DNA of 64,000 bases from Amylostereum areolatum (GCA_012932865.1 SAXG01000006.1:310001-374000), one strand, 5' to 3'. Positions 1-10,315 are shown, numbered from the stretch's first letter. Numbers and translations are program-made. Notes: a model not told the origin generated them from the letters alone.

Positions 1-172
1 GTATATAAGGCTTCCTCTCGCTGTACATATTCCCTATCTCGAGCTAGTCAATTCTACCGACTTTGCTTGCTTTCCCTCGTCTGTCGCCGTGTCTGATCGG
101 CTCTCCTCTGTCGTCCTCATCTTCTAGTCAGCTGTGTCGTAACTTGGTGCTGTCGCACTAGTCGTTGCTGAC
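1..172 (+). repeat. possible 3' part of an unrelated LTR, cut by the window edge
   Basis: The stretch opens with a TATATAAGG box and ends GCTGACA at 172, like the TATA-to-TGACA layout of the gypsy LTR 338-757, but the sequence is not the same. It lies just beyond the end of the older minus-strand gag remnant. The left half is outside the window, so no target duplication can be checked. This is an inference from layout only. Confidence 0.3.
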
Positions 173-337
173 AGTATACTCCTAATGCGTTTAGTTTGAA
201 TCCTTTATCCTTGTCTTCGGGTTTTGATCCGGTTGTTCCTGTTCCTCCCGGTGGGGAATTCCCTGGTGGGTATCTCGATCCTTTCGGAAGATCCGTGGTT
301 GCTCCTCTTCCGAATACGTAGTCCTGAACTTCTTTTC
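173..337 (-). pseudogene. distal piece of the interrupted minus-strand gag-like ORF
   Basis: On the minus strand an open frame runs from 337 to a stop at 191 and encodes a charged, Glu/Arg/Gln-rich peptide (for example EEEQPRIFRKDRD). It joins in frame with minus-strand sequence arriving from 7440 once the gypsy element and one copy of its TTTTC duplication are removed. It is the far side of the insertion site, and the older element is already frameshifted. Confidence 0.4.
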
Positions 338-757
338 TGTCACGGATCGCTCCATTTCTCTCTTCGTTTGCAGACCTCGTACACGCGACGCATCACGGCA
401 CATGACTTTCCCTTGCATCACATGCTTCAACGACGTCATTGCCCGGAATTCCGAGCGGGGTTCCGCATCCTTATCTATGACATCATTGCTCCGGACCTTT
501 GTCCTCCGCCCCATGACTCCTTTCTTATTGTTCCCCCCGCTCGCACCACTATTGCATCGCATCGCACCATCGTACCCACTTGTATATAAGGACAGTGTTT
601 CTCTTCCCTTTTCCCTAGACTGTCCATCTCGTCATACGGTACTGTAGCGCACGTTGCACTACCCTAGACCCCAGCACTCTCGAATCTATTTTCTTCTCGC
701 TCCTCCCATCGTCGCGACTTAGGCGGTTCATCGGTCTCATAAACTGCGTTTCTGACA
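338..757 (+). repeat. 5' LTR of the gypsy element
   Basis: It starts TGTCACGGATC and ends TTTCTGACA, 420 bp. A TATATAAGG box lies near 583, followed by a C/T-rich probable transcription start. It carries eight bases not shared by the 3' LTR or the solo LTR, so it is the most diverged of the three copies. Confidence 0.95.
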
Positions 758-1965
758 CCTGGACAGTCTACCCCTACGCCTACCTCGCACCCCTCTCTCC
801 ATCTACCTCTGCCGTCTCCACGACGTTAAAAACCCCCACCACGGACCTCCCGAACGCACCGGTTTTCCTCCCGTTCAACGGAAAGCCGATCACCCCCCAC
901 AACGACGCACCACTCCCCTACCCTTGGTCCGACGCCGTCACCGTCAACTGCCTCGTCCCCGTACAGAACCTCTGCAAGAAAGATCCCTGGACCGCGCACG
1001 GCCTCAACTTCCGCATCTTCGAGTGGAGGTGGCACAAGGATCACGGTACTGTCGTCCTTGCCCTATACGTCCGGATCACCACGTGCATCAACGTAGATCT
1101 CGAACGCCTTGAATTCACCCTCCACGCCCCCACCTACCACACGTACCTCATCCAGGACGCCCCCAACCCGATCCTCCAAACCAGTTTCACCTCCGTCTCC
1201 CAGTTTAACCGCCGGACGCCCGAATCCACCCCGCCACCAGTCCTCCGTCCCACCATCAAGGGTAAGACCCTTCGTCGCCGCCACCACGAACATAAGATCC
1301 GCCAGGCAGTAAAAGCCGGCTACCTCACCAAGAAACTCCTCGGCCGTCGCCCCATCGTGGTGGACTTCTTCTAGATCATCATCACGTCCTCCACAGCCCC
1401 TCGCCCCCCCACTCCGAACCTCCCCCCAGGCGTTTTTCGAGACTACTGTCCCGAAGAATACTATATCCTCACCTCGCAGCAGACTAAGGAATTCGTACGT
1501 TGGCTGCACGACGAACCAAACCGGCAACGTCGAGACTGGTACTTCGACGACCGTGACGAACAACCCTACGTTGAAGAATCGGATTTTGCCACCGCTGCGG
1601 ACGTTCTACAGCGCTTCCTGAACCCCCCTCCGACCAACTCGCCCCCACCCCGTCGACGTACTGTAATCGAAGTCCCAGAAGGGATCAACCACAACGACAC
1701 AACTGGGAAGTGGTACGCCTATAGACGGAACAAGAACGGAACCCCAGGACGATCAGTAGTTGAGTGGCAGCCCACTTTGTTCAGTCCCGTCCAAGATCAC
1801 TGGTCATGGCATCATAACCAGCAATTCCTCACCCCCGCCGACTTCCTTGTCGCAAAACAAGTTGAGGACGAAGTTGAAGAAGCAGAAGAACGCCGACGAG
1901 AAACCCTACGCCGCCTTGATCAAGAACTCGCCCAATCCCTCACCGTCCCCCTCCCCTTCGACAAG
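758..1965 (+). other. ATG-less open region upstream of gag, with one stop
   Basis: The gag frame is open from 619 (inside the LTR) through to 2991 except for one TAG at 1372-1374, and it has no ATG before 1966. The translated region has clear protein character (for example FLPFNGKPITPHNDAPLPYP and later DWYFDDRDEQPY, GKWYAYRRNKNG), so it looks like real coding sequence and not a leader. It could be an N-terminal Gag extension made by non-AUG initiation or splicing, or a decayed upstream ORF whose ATG was lost. I cannot name the domain. Confidence 0.55.
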
Positions 1966-2991
1966 ATGCCCGACGCCGAATCCAAACCTGCCGTCTCGAA
2001 GCGGGAGATCGGCCCCAAGCCAAAGCCATTCAAAGGCGATAGACGCGACACCCTCCGGTTCTCCCTCCAGCTCCGCATGTTCCTGCGCGTTAACAAAGAT
2101 GTTTATGCCACAGATGACGCCAAGATGATGCTCCTCCTCAGCCTGATGGAGGACGACACGGCGAAAGCCTGGGCCACGCATCGCCGCATGGAACTCTTCG
2201 CCGACGAAGACGAGAAGGAAGACGCCGACACCCTCGACCCCACGCCCCCAACACTCCACTATAACTCCTACAAAGAGCTCTTCGAGAGGTTTGGCAAAGA
2301 CTTCGTGCCCGTTGATCCGAAGATAGAGGCTCAGTGTAAGATCAACGAGCTCGCAATGACCACCCGGGACGTCACTGACTTTATCACCGAGTTTGAGATG
2401 CTGGCAACCATGTCTGCGTACGACGACGAGGCGCTAATCCACTTTTTCAAGAAGGGACTTCAGTGTGACCTCGGCAAGCAGGTGGCCCGGTCGTACCCAT
2501 TCCCCACCAAGCTTGCGGAGTGGAAGGAGCGCGCCCGCCGCATCAACCACCAGTGGCTCGACGAGAACCCAGAGAGGAAGAGCAGTCAGTCCAAGGGGGC
2601 TGTCGCGCTCACCTCGAACGGTTCGACCAACGACTCCTCGTCGCGCCGAGTCGGCGCCTTCACCAACACCTCGACCCGCCCTGCAAAGCTGACGGACGAC
2701 GAGCACGCAAAGATGATGCGCGAAGGCAAGTGCTTCATGTGTCGACAAGCCGGTCACGTCTCTCGCGACTGCCCCAACCGCGACTCGAGCGTGCGACGGG
2801 TGGGCGCAGTAGAGACTGGGTCCAAGGCCCCGCCCCTGCCGACGAACACGGTTCCGTCCACTGCGAAAGCAGCTCCCAACCCATCCAAAACCATCGCGGC
2901 GATCACTCGCCAGCTGAAGGATCTGGATGCGGAAGGTAAGGAGCAGGCAGTGGCACTGTTGAAGGATATCCTAGAGTCGCAGGATTTTTGA
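1966..2991 (+). CDS. Gag capsid/nucleocapsid protein of the gypsy element
   Basis: Gag forms the virus-like particle and packages the element RNA. The first ATG in this frame is at 1966, opening MPDAESKPAVSKRE; the region then has the KPFKGDRRDTLRFSLQLRMF pattern typical of fungal gypsy Gag (retrotransposon gag domain), and near the C-terminus a zinc knuckle C-x2-C-x4-H-x4-C (CFMCRQAGHVSRDC, about 2731-2772). The frame ends at a TGA at 2989-2991, where the pol frame overlaps in -1. The frame stays open far upstream of 1966 with one TAG, so the true start is uncertain. It belongs to the element at 338-7434. Confidence 0.85.
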   Translation: MPDAESKPAVSKREIGPKPKPFKGDRRDTLRFSLQLRMFLRVNKDVYATDDAKMMLLLSLMEDDTAKAWATHRRMELFADEDEKEDADTLDPTPPTLHYNSYKELFERFGKDFVPVDPKIEAQCKINELAMTTRDVTDFITEFEMLATMSAYDDEALIHFFKKGLQCDLGKQVARSYPFPTKLAEWKERARRINHQWLDENPERKSSQSKGAVALTSNGSTNDSSSRRVGAFTNTSTRPAKLTDDEHAKMMREGKCFMCRQAGHVSRDCPNRDSSVRRVGAVETGSKAPPLPTNTVPSTAKAAPNPSKTIAAITRQLKDLDAEGKEQAVALLKDILESQDF

Positions 2992-5900
2992 AACACCCCC
3001 CAGTCGCGTCGTCTGGCGGAGGCAAAGGACTTATATCACCGGCATCTTACAATCGCTTCTCTGTACTATCATCTATGACCTCATGTGAGCAATCGTATCC
3101 ATCGTGTGTGCACCTCTCTACTGTCACGAAGAACAGGCAGACACCCTCGATAACGCTCAAGGTCAAAATGATTGGACGAGCGACAGGCCGACAAATCGAC
3201 GCAGAGGCACTGCTTGACAGCGGTGCAGAAGGAATCATCATCAACTGAAGCTTCGCTGAACGCAAGAAGCTGACTACAAGAAAACTAGAAAACCCGTTCC
3301 CCGTGCGTAACATGGACGGCACCGAGAACATCATGGGCTGGGTGCGTGATACGACGACCCAACAGATCCGGATATACTCGCAAGACTCGAAGGCATACCA
3401 TGAGGAAGAAGCTGAGTTCTTCATCACCGACATTGGTGATCACGATATGATCCTTGGAACAGACTGGCTCGATGAGCATAACCCCACCATAGACTGGCAG
3501 CAAGATCGTGTTGACATGCTCCGCTGCCCTCCCTCTTGCACCCTCTCCGAACCGACCGTGACAAACCTTGCAACAAAGCCGCGAACACCATCGTCGACCC
3601 GATCACAGCAAAACGTTCGAGCTGATGCGGCCCCTAAGGTACCTCTAGCCCCGGACGACCCATTCCCAGAACCAGTGTATGTCTCCTGGGCCCCTATCCC
3701 TACGTATGTCATCCCCGCGCGCAGGGTCAAAGGAGTTCGCATCCGCACATTCCATCTCTCACCTTTACCTGCCCGCCTTTTCACTGAAGACGACGACGAA
3801 CGACCCAGGGTCTTCCGCGACTGGGAGATCAATGGCCTGCGTCGTGCTGGGATTCTTCCTGAAGTTGACGGCCCCAACCCGGAGGCAGTACCAATCCGGG
3901 CGGGCTTCACCAAGGCGCAAGAGCTTGCAGAGCACTCAAGGGAAAATGCACGCCCGCAAACCTTTGAAGACTTGGTTCCCCCTCCATACCGCGACTTTGC
4001 ACCTGTATTCGACAAGAAAACCTCTGAACGACTACCCGACCGGCAACCATGGGATCATGCCATCGACATGAAGGACGGCTTCGAACCCAAGCCCTGCAAG
4101 ATCTACCCGCTCTCCCCCTCCGAGCAGATCGAGCTCAATACCTTCCTCGATGACCACCTGAAGAAGGGCTACATTCGCCCATCGAAATCACCGCAGGCAA
4201 GTCCGTTCTTCTTCGTCAAAAAGAAAGATGGGAAGCTGCGGCCTGTACAGGACTATCGAGAGCTGAACAAGGGTACCATCAAAAACGAGTACCCCTTGCC
4301 GCTGATCTCAGAAATTGTTGACCGCCTCAAAGGTGCAAAGATCTTCTCCAAGATGGACGTCCGCTGGGGGTACAACAATGTCCGCATCAAGGAAGGCGAC
4401 GAGTGGAAGGCTGCGTTCAAGACGAATCGTGGCCTCTTTGAACCTACGGTGATGTTCTTCGGCCTTATGAACTCCCCCGCGACGTTCCAGGCAATGATGA
4501 ACGAACTTTTCAAGGATCTTATCGACTCGGGCAAAGTCATCATCTACATGGACGACATCCTCGTATTCACTCGAACTACGGAGGAACATCGTGCCATAGT
4601 GCGACAGGTTCTCCAACGCCTACAAGACAATGACCTGTTCCTTAAGCCAGAGAAATGTGTCTTCGAGCAGGACTCCGTTGAATACCTCGGACTCATTATC
4701 TCACACGACAAGATCGCCATGGACCCCGTCAAGGTAGCTGGTATCCAGGACTGGCCGACACCCCGGACGGTCAAGGATGTACAATCCTTCCTCGGATTTG
4801 GTAATTTCTACCGACGCTTCATCAAGGATTTCTCCAAGATCGCACGACCTCTATTCGACCTGACAAAGAAGGACTGCACATGGAATTGGTCGACGGAATG
4901 CCAGACGGCGTTTAACGCACTTAAAGCTGTGTTCACCTCCTCCCCTGTCTTAGTTATGCCTGATCCAAGGAAACCCTACCTTGTCGAAGTTGACGCCTCG
5001 GACTTTGCTACTGGAGGTATACTCTCGCAGAAAGGTGACGACGGTCACTGGCATCCAGTGGTGTATCTGTCCAAAGCCCTATCGGAACCGGAACGCAACT
5101 ACGATATCTACGACAAGGAGCTACTCGCGATCATCCGTGCGCTCGAAGCCTGGCGCCACTACCTTGAAGGCACCCCCGACACCGTCGAAATCTGGACAGA
5201 TCACAAGAACCTGGAGCACTTCAAGACGGCACAGAAGCTGAGCCGCCGACAGGCACGTTGGGCTCTATTCCTCACTCGATTTGACTTCGCGCTCGTTCAC
5301 AAACCAGGAGTATCCCATCGCCCAGACCCAATGTCCCGACGACCTGATCACAAGCAGGGCGTTGAGAACGACAACAAGGAGCGTATCTTGCTCGACCCCA
5401 AGTACTTCCAGATACGTGCAACAAGGCCAGGAGCAGTAACCTCCCTCGGCGATGTCAAACTCCGACGACGTATCCGCGACTGCAAGACCAAGGACATTGA
5501 GGTCGTTCAAGCTCTGGATGCCATCTTACGGAATGGACCACATACACTCGTCAAGAACCTTCAAGAGTGGAACTACGAAGAAGGCCTGGTCCTGTTTAGA
5601 GGAAAGGTATATGTCCCTGCAGACGACGAGTTGCGACGCGACATTGTCAAAATGTACCATGAATCGCCCCTGGCTGGACACCCTGGTCGCTTCAAGACTT
5701 ACGAACTTGTGAGTCGTGAATACTGGTGGCCTGGCATGTCTGTCTTCGTCCGCGACTTCGTAGCAGGATGCGCAACCTGCCAGTCGACAAAGACACAGAG
5801 CAGCCGACCCCACGTCGACATGATCCCGAACGAAGTACCCGACCGACCATTTGGCGTCATCTCTACCGACTTCATTGTCGAGCTCCCTGACTGCGAAGGC

Positions 5901-7082
5901 TATAATGCCGTCAACGTCGTGGTTGATCGCCTCACCAAGATGGTGGTTACCACCCCATGTACAACGAAGATCACCAGCGATGGCACGGCCGACATTCTCT
6001 TCGATAAGGTGTACCGACATTACGGCTTGGCGGACAAGATCATCTCGGATCGTGGACCCCAATTTGCTGGGCAGGTAATGCGTACACTCAACGAGAAGCT
6101 CGGGATCAAGTCTGCCCTTAGCACAGCGTACCACCCACAGACAGACGGCCAGACCGAACGCGAAAACCAGAACCTTGAGCAGTTCCTGCGAGTATTCTGC
6201 AACTACCGTCAAGATGACTGGGTGAAGTGGCTGCCCTTCTTCGAGTTTTCTCACAACTCCCGCACCCATGCAGCTACCGGAAAGGCCCCCTTTGAAGTCC
6301 TCTATGGCTTCCTCCCCAAGATGTACCCATCCGTAAACCCGTCCTCAAAGGTCCCTGCAGTTGAAGAACGCCTCCGTCAACTTGAAGAAGTCCGACAGGA
6401 GATCAAGGCCAGCCTTGCCCTCGCATCCGACTTAATGAAGCACTACAATGGTGACACGATCAGCAAATCGACACTGTTCGCCGTCGGAGACAAGGTCTGG
6501 CTCGAAGGCAAAAACCTGAAGACGACGAGGCCGAAAGCTAAGCTTGCTGCCAAACGATTTGGACCCTTCAAGATCGTTGACGTCATTAGCCCAGTGAACT
6601 ACCGCCTGAAGCTGCCAAAGACGTGGAGAATCCACCCAGTCTTCCATGCTTCGCTGCTCACCGCGTACAAGGAGACAACGGCACACGGTCCAAACTATGA
6701 ACAACCGCCGCCTGACCTTGTTGATGACGAAGAAGAATATGACGTTGAAGACATCATCGACTCGAAGCCGACCCGTAACAAGAAAGGCATACAATACCTC
6801 GTCAAGTGGGCAGGCTATCCTGACTCTGAGAATACCTGGCTCCCTCGCTCCTCGCTCTCAAAAGTCACCGACATGATCGACGCCTTCCACAAACGCCATC
6901 CAAATGCGCCCCGCCCTGTGCGTTCCCTCGGCATCTCCTTTGACGATTTCCTCGCATCTACCCTTGCAGATGACATTGCGCTCCAGGCGAAAGCGCGTCT
7001 TAAAGGGGGGGTAATGTCACGGATCACTCCATTTCTCTCTTCATTTGCAGACCTCGTACACGCGACGCGTCACGGCACATGA
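2988..7082 (+). pseudogene. Pol polyprotein of the gypsy element, one in-frame stop in protease
   Basis: Pol lies in the -1 frame relative to gag and overlaps its stop. Domains in order are: aspartic protease (LLDSGAEG, about 3210-3235); reverse transcriptase with YMDD at 4545-4556; RNase H (VEVDASDFATGG, about 4985); integrase zinc domain (HESPLAGH...CATC, 5650-5780); and integrase core with D at 5868, D at 6048 and E at 6156, the D-D-35-E spacing. A chromodomain (YDVEDIIDSK...YLVKWAGYPDSENTWLP, about 6738-6900) closes it and probably guides integration to marked chromatin. A TGA at 3246-3248, just after the protease motif, breaks the frame; downstream it is open to 7082, ending inside the 3' LTR. 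The TGA could come from CGA by CpG deamination (inference). Confidence 0.9.
7002..7011 (+). other. polypurine tract (plus-strand primer site)
   Basis: A run of three A then seven G sits three bases upstream of the 3' LTR (TG at 7015). This is the usual place for the RNase H-resistant primer of plus-strand DNA in LTR retroelements. Confidence 0.75.
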
Positions 7083-7434
7083 CTTTCCCTTGCATCACAT
7101 GCTTCAACGACGTCATTGCCCGGACTTCCGAGCGGGGTTCCGCATCCTTATCTATGACATCATTGCTCCGGACCTTCGTCCTCCGCCCCATGACTCCTTT
7201 CTTATTGTTCCCCCCGCTCGCACCACTATCGCATCGCATCGCACCATCGTACCCACTTGTATATAAGAACAGTATTTCTCTTCCCTTTCCCCTAGACTGT
7301 CCATCTCGTCATACGGTACTGTAGCGCACGTTGCACTACCCTAGACCCCGGCACTCTCGAATCTATTTTCTTCTCGCTCCTCCCATCGTCGCGACTTAGG
7401 CGGTTCATCGGTCTCATAAACTGCGTTTCTGACA
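7015..7434 (+). repeat. 3' LTR of the gypsy element
   Basis: 420 bp, TG...CA, 410 of 420 positions matching the 5' LTR by hand count. It differs from the solo LTR at 9818 at only about four positions. The last 68 bases of the pol frame run into it. Confidence 0.95.
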
Positions 7435-7439
7435 TTTTC

Positions 7440-8363
7440 CTTTCTTATTATCGGCCGATCAGTCGGAAAGTGATGGTGATCACGGTGATGGCATTTTCCA
7501 CCCTATTGGTTCAACCAGGCCAAGTCCTATGGGGAATCGAGTCTCATGTCTCGGTTTTGCGGGATCGGCTGGTGTTGGAGTTGCAGGCGTCTGGCGCGGT
7601 ACATTAGTCTCTCCAGGGGGGACATTGCCAAGTGCGGTGGCGGGGTTGGGTATCAAGGTGGCGGTGTCTCCCATTGATGCGATGTTTTCGGGTTTTCCGA
7701 ATAGATTTCCTTTTCTACCTCGTGTGGTTCCGAAGATGTTGTCAGGTGATGGGGATCTTGTTGGGTTCTCTGTATGTTCTTCCGTTTCTGCTGCGCTCGA
7801 TGGGCTGCGTTCTCGACTTCCTCCAGAATCGGAGTTAGTTCGGGTGTTTGATACAGCTCTCTTAGGTTCTGGCACGGTTTCCTCTGGAGGCGGTGCAGTT
7901 GCTGCGGGTTCTTGAGGATGCTGGAGTTCGGTTTGAGGGTTCTGTGGTTCGGTTGTTGTATCGGCTGTGTCGGTATCTGGATCAAATTCCCAGTAGTCCT
8001 TAATATTCCCGGTGTAAGGCTTCTCTTCGACTTTCTGTGCGTCCGGGTGTTTCCAGAGTTCTTCTGATGAGAGGGGCCCAATATGAGGTCTTGAATAATC
8101 TGGGCGCTTCCAATGTGAGTTGTCGTAGTTTCCGTCTTCCTTTTCTCTTTTGGATCTACCTTTGCAGTATTCTGCTGCTGGGGGAAGGTTGTATCTGTAT
8201 ATGGGTGGGTTCCACTGATATATGTATGTCCCTTTGCTTTCCTTCGCGATGAAGGCTCCGTCGTAGTAAAAAAGAAGATTATAGGGATCAAATGTCTAGT
8301 GATGATCTTCGTTTCCGTTGGGGAAGTCTCGGCTACAGTTTGATTGGAGATAAGGGATCTCAA
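7440..8363 (-). pseudogene. degenerate gag-like region of an older minus-strand LTR element
   Basis: Two overlapping minus-strand frames (8363-7653 and 7875-7480) read as one broken protein: a Ser/Thr/Pro/Gln-rich N-terminal part, then EEVENAAHRAQQKRKNIQRT, then Pro/Thr-rich sequence (TPATPTPADPAKPRHETR). The low complexity and position just inside a probable LTR (8440-8797) suit a retroelement Gag, but I see no zinc knuckle or polymerase. At least one frameshift separates the frames, and a third frame carries on across the gypsy insertion into 337-191. No function is claimed beyond remnant Gag. Confidence 0.45.
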
Positions 8364-8439
8364 AGTCTGATGGTCTCTTTTCAGCGGGTTGTTCCGCTGA
8401 CTCCGTGGTGGGTGTTTCGTTTGACGCTCTGCGCCAAAC

Positions 8440-8797
8440 TGTAGGGTGAGCTAGTGTAGAGGAGAGCTCGTTCTAGTGTTAAGGACGGTCCTTATCACGT
8501 GACAAGCGGCTCAGGCTACAGTACTCGTACGTGTGAGAAGTGGGATCAGGTGATCCAGACGTCTCGGTTATGCGAAGGTGGAGATTGATAAGCGAAGCAG
8601 TAAGTCTTCACGGAAGACTTAGGCGAGCTTTCGACTGAGTTGCTTAGGTTCTCTTCAGTATGCTTAAGAGGAGGTTCTTATTAGAACAGTCCTGTATTTA
8701 CAAAGAGAACGAGCTGGGGAATGGCCCGTTTGTTGGGCCTCCTTTTATAAGAAAGGAGGTCGAGTAAATATATGTACATTTGGTAACGGTTGTATCA
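8440..8797 (-). repeat. probable LTR of the older minus-strand element
   Basis: Read on the minus strand, the segment begins TGATACA, has a TATAAAAGG box near 8745 and ends CCCTACA. It is followed by GTTTGGCGCAGAGCGTC, placed like a primer-binding site, and then by the gag-like frame. The ends are TG...CA. No second copy is in the window, so the borders are inferred. Confidence 0.4.
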
Positions 8798-8811
8798 AGT
8801 ATCTACGGGGA

Positions 8812-8939
8812 CGCGACTGGGGCTCAGTCGTGGCCGTGTCGTTGAGACGGCGACGAACTGGGGCGTCGTCGTGGTTGCATCGTTGGAACGGTTACGAGCT
8901 GGGGCACAGTCGTAATCCGTTGTTTAGCGACGTCCTTCC
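8812..8939 (+). repeat. three degenerate 41-bp tandem repeats
   Basis: The motif CTGGGGC recurs at 8817, 8858 and 8899, exactly 41 bp apart. In each unit it is followed by a CAGTCGT/GTCGTCGT block, a CCGT/TGCAT block and a TCGTTG-type block. A fourth unit is not recognisable at 8940. It abuts the probable minus-strand LTR. Confidence 0.6.
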
Positions 8940-8984
8940 TATTAAGGCAACAGGAAATGGAATACCTTGATCGAGTTGTAACAC

Positions 8985-9290
8985 TGAGGTTCGATCCATA
9001 ATGCGTACGGATGAGGGGGTACGAGAACGAAAATCGGTCCCAAAAGACGGCCAGATGATGAGTACCTGTTCCTGACGGCGACATACCCGGGTGGGGTCGG
9101 CATCTCACGCCGGCCTGTGGCAAACATGACCTTAGTCGCCAGTGATGTCCAATCCGTAATGCACACGGAAATGGTCTCGAAAGGGTAACCCCAATCCTAA
9201 TGCGCACGGAAGAGGGGCAAAATCGTGCGTACATATTGGCCCAAAATCGCCTATTTAAGATCGGAGTTGCTGGGGGATACGCCGGGGGCC
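8985..9290 (+). repeat. GCGTACG-core degenerate repeat, cluster A
   Basis: Degenerate copies of a (T/C)C-GATCC-(t/c)aATGCGTACGGA-like motif occur around 8990, 9160 and 9195. The cluster ends in a roughly 70-bp block (9222-9290: GTGCGTAC, GGCCCAAAATCGCC, GATCGGAGTTGC, then ATACGCCGGGGGCCT). The same terminal block closes cluster C at about 11001-11072. The block leads straight into the first DIRS-like gag piece. Confidence 0.65.
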
Positions 9291-9817
9291 TAGCACCACC
9301 CACCGGAGGAGCCGCAGCGGCCAGCCAGGCGAATCAAAGTCCCCGAACCCTCGCCGAACGCATACAACCCGACCTCTCGGGGCTCTTCAATGACGACATC
9401 GCGGACAGCTGCATGGGGATTGTCGAGCAGTTCGAAGGCGGTCACCTACGCCTCATTGACGCCACGACAAACATCGACAGCCTCCTCGCGACCGGAGTAC
9501 GTGGCGGGCTGTCTCGAGAAGACGAGGGTGCCGCACGGGACGCCCGAACCCGCGCCTACACCTACTACGTCGGCTTGCTCGAGGAGTCTCTCAGGCGTCG
9601 CGTCGGCATGGAGGCGGACGGCTACCGCAGGGCGCACGGGGGAGAAAGGGACGACGGCGACGACAATTCGCACGAGGGGTGCGGGCGTGAACGTGCGCCC
9701 GCTGCTCGGTGTTCGCAGGCGCGAGGGAGGAGCGACGCACGCAGGTCGCGCGACCGCCCGCGCCGCGAGCCTTCGCACTCCGATGACAGCAGATCCCCCC
9801 GACGGGCGCGCTCCCAA
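9291..9817 (+). pseudogene. DIRS-like Gag-type ORF, N-terminal piece (interrupted by solo LTR)
   Basis: The frame encodes SPRTLAERIQPDLSGLFNDD, a regularly spaced helical stretch (DSCMGIVEQFEGGHLRLID, AYTYYVGLLEESLRRR), then an Arg/Asp/Ser-rich tail. From memory of basidiomycete retroelements this resembles the first ORF of DIRS-like (tyrosine-recombinase) elements; that is a recollection, not a database hit. It is cut by a solo gypsy LTR, and removing the LTR with one CCCAA copy keeps the frame into 10238-10310. No reverse transcriptase or recombinase is present nearby, so this is a fragment. Confidence 0.5.
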
Positions 9818-10237
9818 TGTCACGGATCGCTCCATTTCTCTCTTCATTTGCAGACCTCGTACACGCGACGCGTCACGGCACATGACTTTCCCTTGCATCA
9901 CATGCTTCAACGACGTCATTGCCCGGACTTCCGAGCGGGGTTCCGCATCCTTATCTATGACATCATTGCTCCGGACCTTCGTCCTCCGCCCCATGACTCC
10001 TTTCTTATTGTTCCCCCCGCTCGCACCACTATCGCATCGCATCGCACCATCGTACCCACTTGTATATAAGGACAGTATTTCTCTTCCCTTTCCCCTAGAC
10101 TGTCCATCTCGTCATACGGTACTGTAGCGCACGTTGCACTACCCTAGACCCCGGCACTCTCGAATCTATCTTCTTCTCGCTCCTCTCATCGTCGCGACTT
10201 AGGCGGTTCATCGGTCTCATAAACTGCGTTTCTGACA
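9818..10237 (+). mobile_element. solo LTR of the same gypsy family
   Basis: A complete 420-bp copy of the LTR with TG...CA ends, flanked by a perfect 5-bp duplication CCCAA (9813-9817 and 10238-10242). It has about four differences from the 3' LTR at 7015 and no internal sequence. It is the product of LTR-LTR recombination after an independent insertion. Confidence 0.95.
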
Positions 10238-10310
10238 CCCAACCACGCGACCGCGAGCGGGCGGACCCCGGCAAGCTCCTGGGCCTCGACCAGGCCCCCG
10301 GCGTGTCCCC
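10238..10310 (+). pseudogene. continuation of the DIRS-like Gag frame after the solo LTR
   Basis: In frame with 9291-9817 once the LTR is taken out, it reads RDRERADPGKLLGLDQAPGV, then runs into the GCGTACG repeats at about 10316. The repeats thus sit between this piece and the C-terminal gag piece at 11060. Confidence 0.45.
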
Positions 10311-10315
10311 CAAGA

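Larger units (their letters stand above)
338..7434 (+). mobile_element. full-length Ty3/gypsy LTR retrotransposon (chromodomain type)
   Basis: Two 420-bp LTRs (338-757 and 7015-7434, both TG...CA) flank Gag and Pol frames. The insertion is bordered by a perfect 5-bp duplication TTTTC (333-337 and 7435-7439). Gag carries a CCHC knuckle. Pol runs protease, reverse transcriptase, RNase H, integrase and chromodomain, the order of Ty3/gypsy chromoviruses (Metaviridae). A purine tract (7002-7011) precedes the 3' LTR. By my hand count the LTRs differ at 10 of 420 positions. Two nonsense codons (1372 in the region upstream of gag, 3246 in the protease) suggest that this copy is no longer autonomous. 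I recognised no canonical tRNA primer site after 757. Confidence 0.95.

Noticed and set aside
1777..1779. Gag start at 1777
   Set aside because: The codon is TTG and the frame is open far upstream; the first real ATG is at 1966.
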